The position numbers and the translations under genes are program-made. A stretch of DNA of 60,473 nt from Ruminococcaceae bacterium UBA6434 (lineage in GTDB: Bacteria > Bacillota > Clostridia > Oscillospirales > Acutalibacteraceae), in the NCBI GenBank assembly GCA_002437245.1, contig DJOQ01000038.1, positions 1 to 60,473 of the forward strand, read 5' to 3'. The notes under the pieces were generated by a model. The model was not told the DNA's origin, ran no database searches, and was given only the letters and a program-made list of their open reading frames with translations. Position 1 is the stretch's first letter; each line of letters begins with the position of its first letter. This document shows, in pieces, positions 60,218 through 60,473 of this stretch.

Positions 60218-60281
60218 ACAAGGGTGAAGTCTATCCATTTTCGGATAGGCTCTTGCGGTGTTGCCGTTACCCTTGTATTTT
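60218..60281 (+). terminator. Three-way-junction-like hairpin before the ZnuA-like gene, possible attenuator
   Basis: Outer stem ACAAGGGT (60218-60225) with ACCCTTGT (60269-60276), enclosing CTATCC/GGATAG and CGG/CCG hairpins, followed by ATTTTT. It lies within the presumed operon and could lower or regulate transcription into the binding protein gene. Confidence 0.5.
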
Positions 60282-60329
60282 TGTACCTATTTTTAAGCTC
60301 TTATCATAATCTGGAGGTAAATATAACCT

Positions 60330-60473
60330 ATGAAAAAGATAACCGCAATGCTGCTTGCGCTTTTAATGATTGTCGGCGTTCTTGCCAGCTGTGGGAAGCA
60401 AAATGATACGAATAAGACCGACAAACTGAGCATTGTTACCACCATTTTCCCCGAATATGACTGGGTCAAGGAA
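60330..60473 (+). CDS. znuA: Zinc ABC transporter substrate-binding lipoprotein (5' part, cut by window end)
   Basis: Only the first 48 codons are inside the window. They encode a signal peptide with lipobox VLASC, a short polar linker and the mature start LSIVTTIFPEYDWVKE, which is typical of the ZnuA/AdcA group of cluster A-I metal-binding proteins. GGAGGT precedes ATG. With the Fur/Zur-type regulator and the Cys/His membrane protein upstream it forms a zinc uptake locus that continues beyond the window. The metal (zinc rather than manganese) is inferred from the TTIFPEYDW segment. Confidence 0.8.
   Translation, partial: MKKITAMLLALLMIVGVLASCGKQNDTNKTDKLSIVTTIFPEYDWVKE

Overview
The window is a chromosomal segment of a low-to-mid GC, endospore-forming member of the Clostridia, most likely an Oscillospiraceae/Ruminococcaceae-type gut bacterium. 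This rests on the spoIVB-spo0A pair, a spoIVFA/spoIVFB-like pair, a diaminopimelate decarboxylase, the tig-clpP-clpX cluster, an electron-confurcating-type NuoE/NuoF module, a dockerin module and many AGGAGG-type ribosome binding sites. Coding density is very high, most genes are on the + strand, and no gap between genes exceeds about 250 bases. No rRNA, CRISPR array or prophage is visible.

Layout. 1-2013: tRNA-Val, a 54-residue membrane peptide and a SpoIVFA/SpoIVFB-like protease pair. 2083-5108: the paired radical-SAM/DUF2344 proteins and rplS with a structured leader. 5245-9143: tandem signal peptidases, rbgA, rnhB, yraN and a dipeptidase. 9192-14897: thrC, a metallophosphoesterase and tig-clpP-clpX. 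15053-19307: an LCP-like protein, a transglutaminase-like lipoprotein and the folate operon folE-folP-folB-folK. 19335-22559: an exonuclease, then convergent serC-serA. 22807-34573: lon-ysxC-lysA-dnaE, pfkA-aroK, spoIVB and spo0A. 34642-41847: a MATE exporter, then xpt and a four-gene nucleoside ABC importer, a purine salvage unit. 42053-47330: a DUF1294 protein, three cell-envelope hydrolase genes (GHL10-type lipoprotein, amidase, SH3-glucosaminidase carrying an inserted dockerin) and a PHP phosphoesterase. 47492-52529: NuoE-like, NuoF-like and a 932-residue multi-cofactor fusion subunit, apparently one soluble electron-transfer complex. 52578-54444: an alpha/alpha-barrel surface protein and a DUF4430 lipoprotein, which together resemble a split transcobalamin/intrinsic factor, next to metF. 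55500-57563: DUF5685, a J-domain-like protein and a membrane protein. 57647-58938: pyrE and radC. 59053-60473: a stretch with higher GC and different codon use, holding a truncated TnpV, a Fur/Zur-type regulator behind a dyad-flanked promoter, a small Cys/His membrane protein and the start of a ZnuA-like lipoprotein. This looks like horizontally acquired zinc uptake DNA.

The most unusual items are the fused electron-transfer subunit without a recognisable terminal active site, the transcobalamin-like gene pair, the dockerin inserted inside a glucosaminidase domain, the altered acidic pocket of Spo0A, the QSD-for-HPD J-domain and the zinc island at the right edge. Promoters were assigned only where -35 and -10 hexamers sit 16-18 bases apart or where an extended -10 is present. 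Domain calls come from reading motifs by eye, without database searches.
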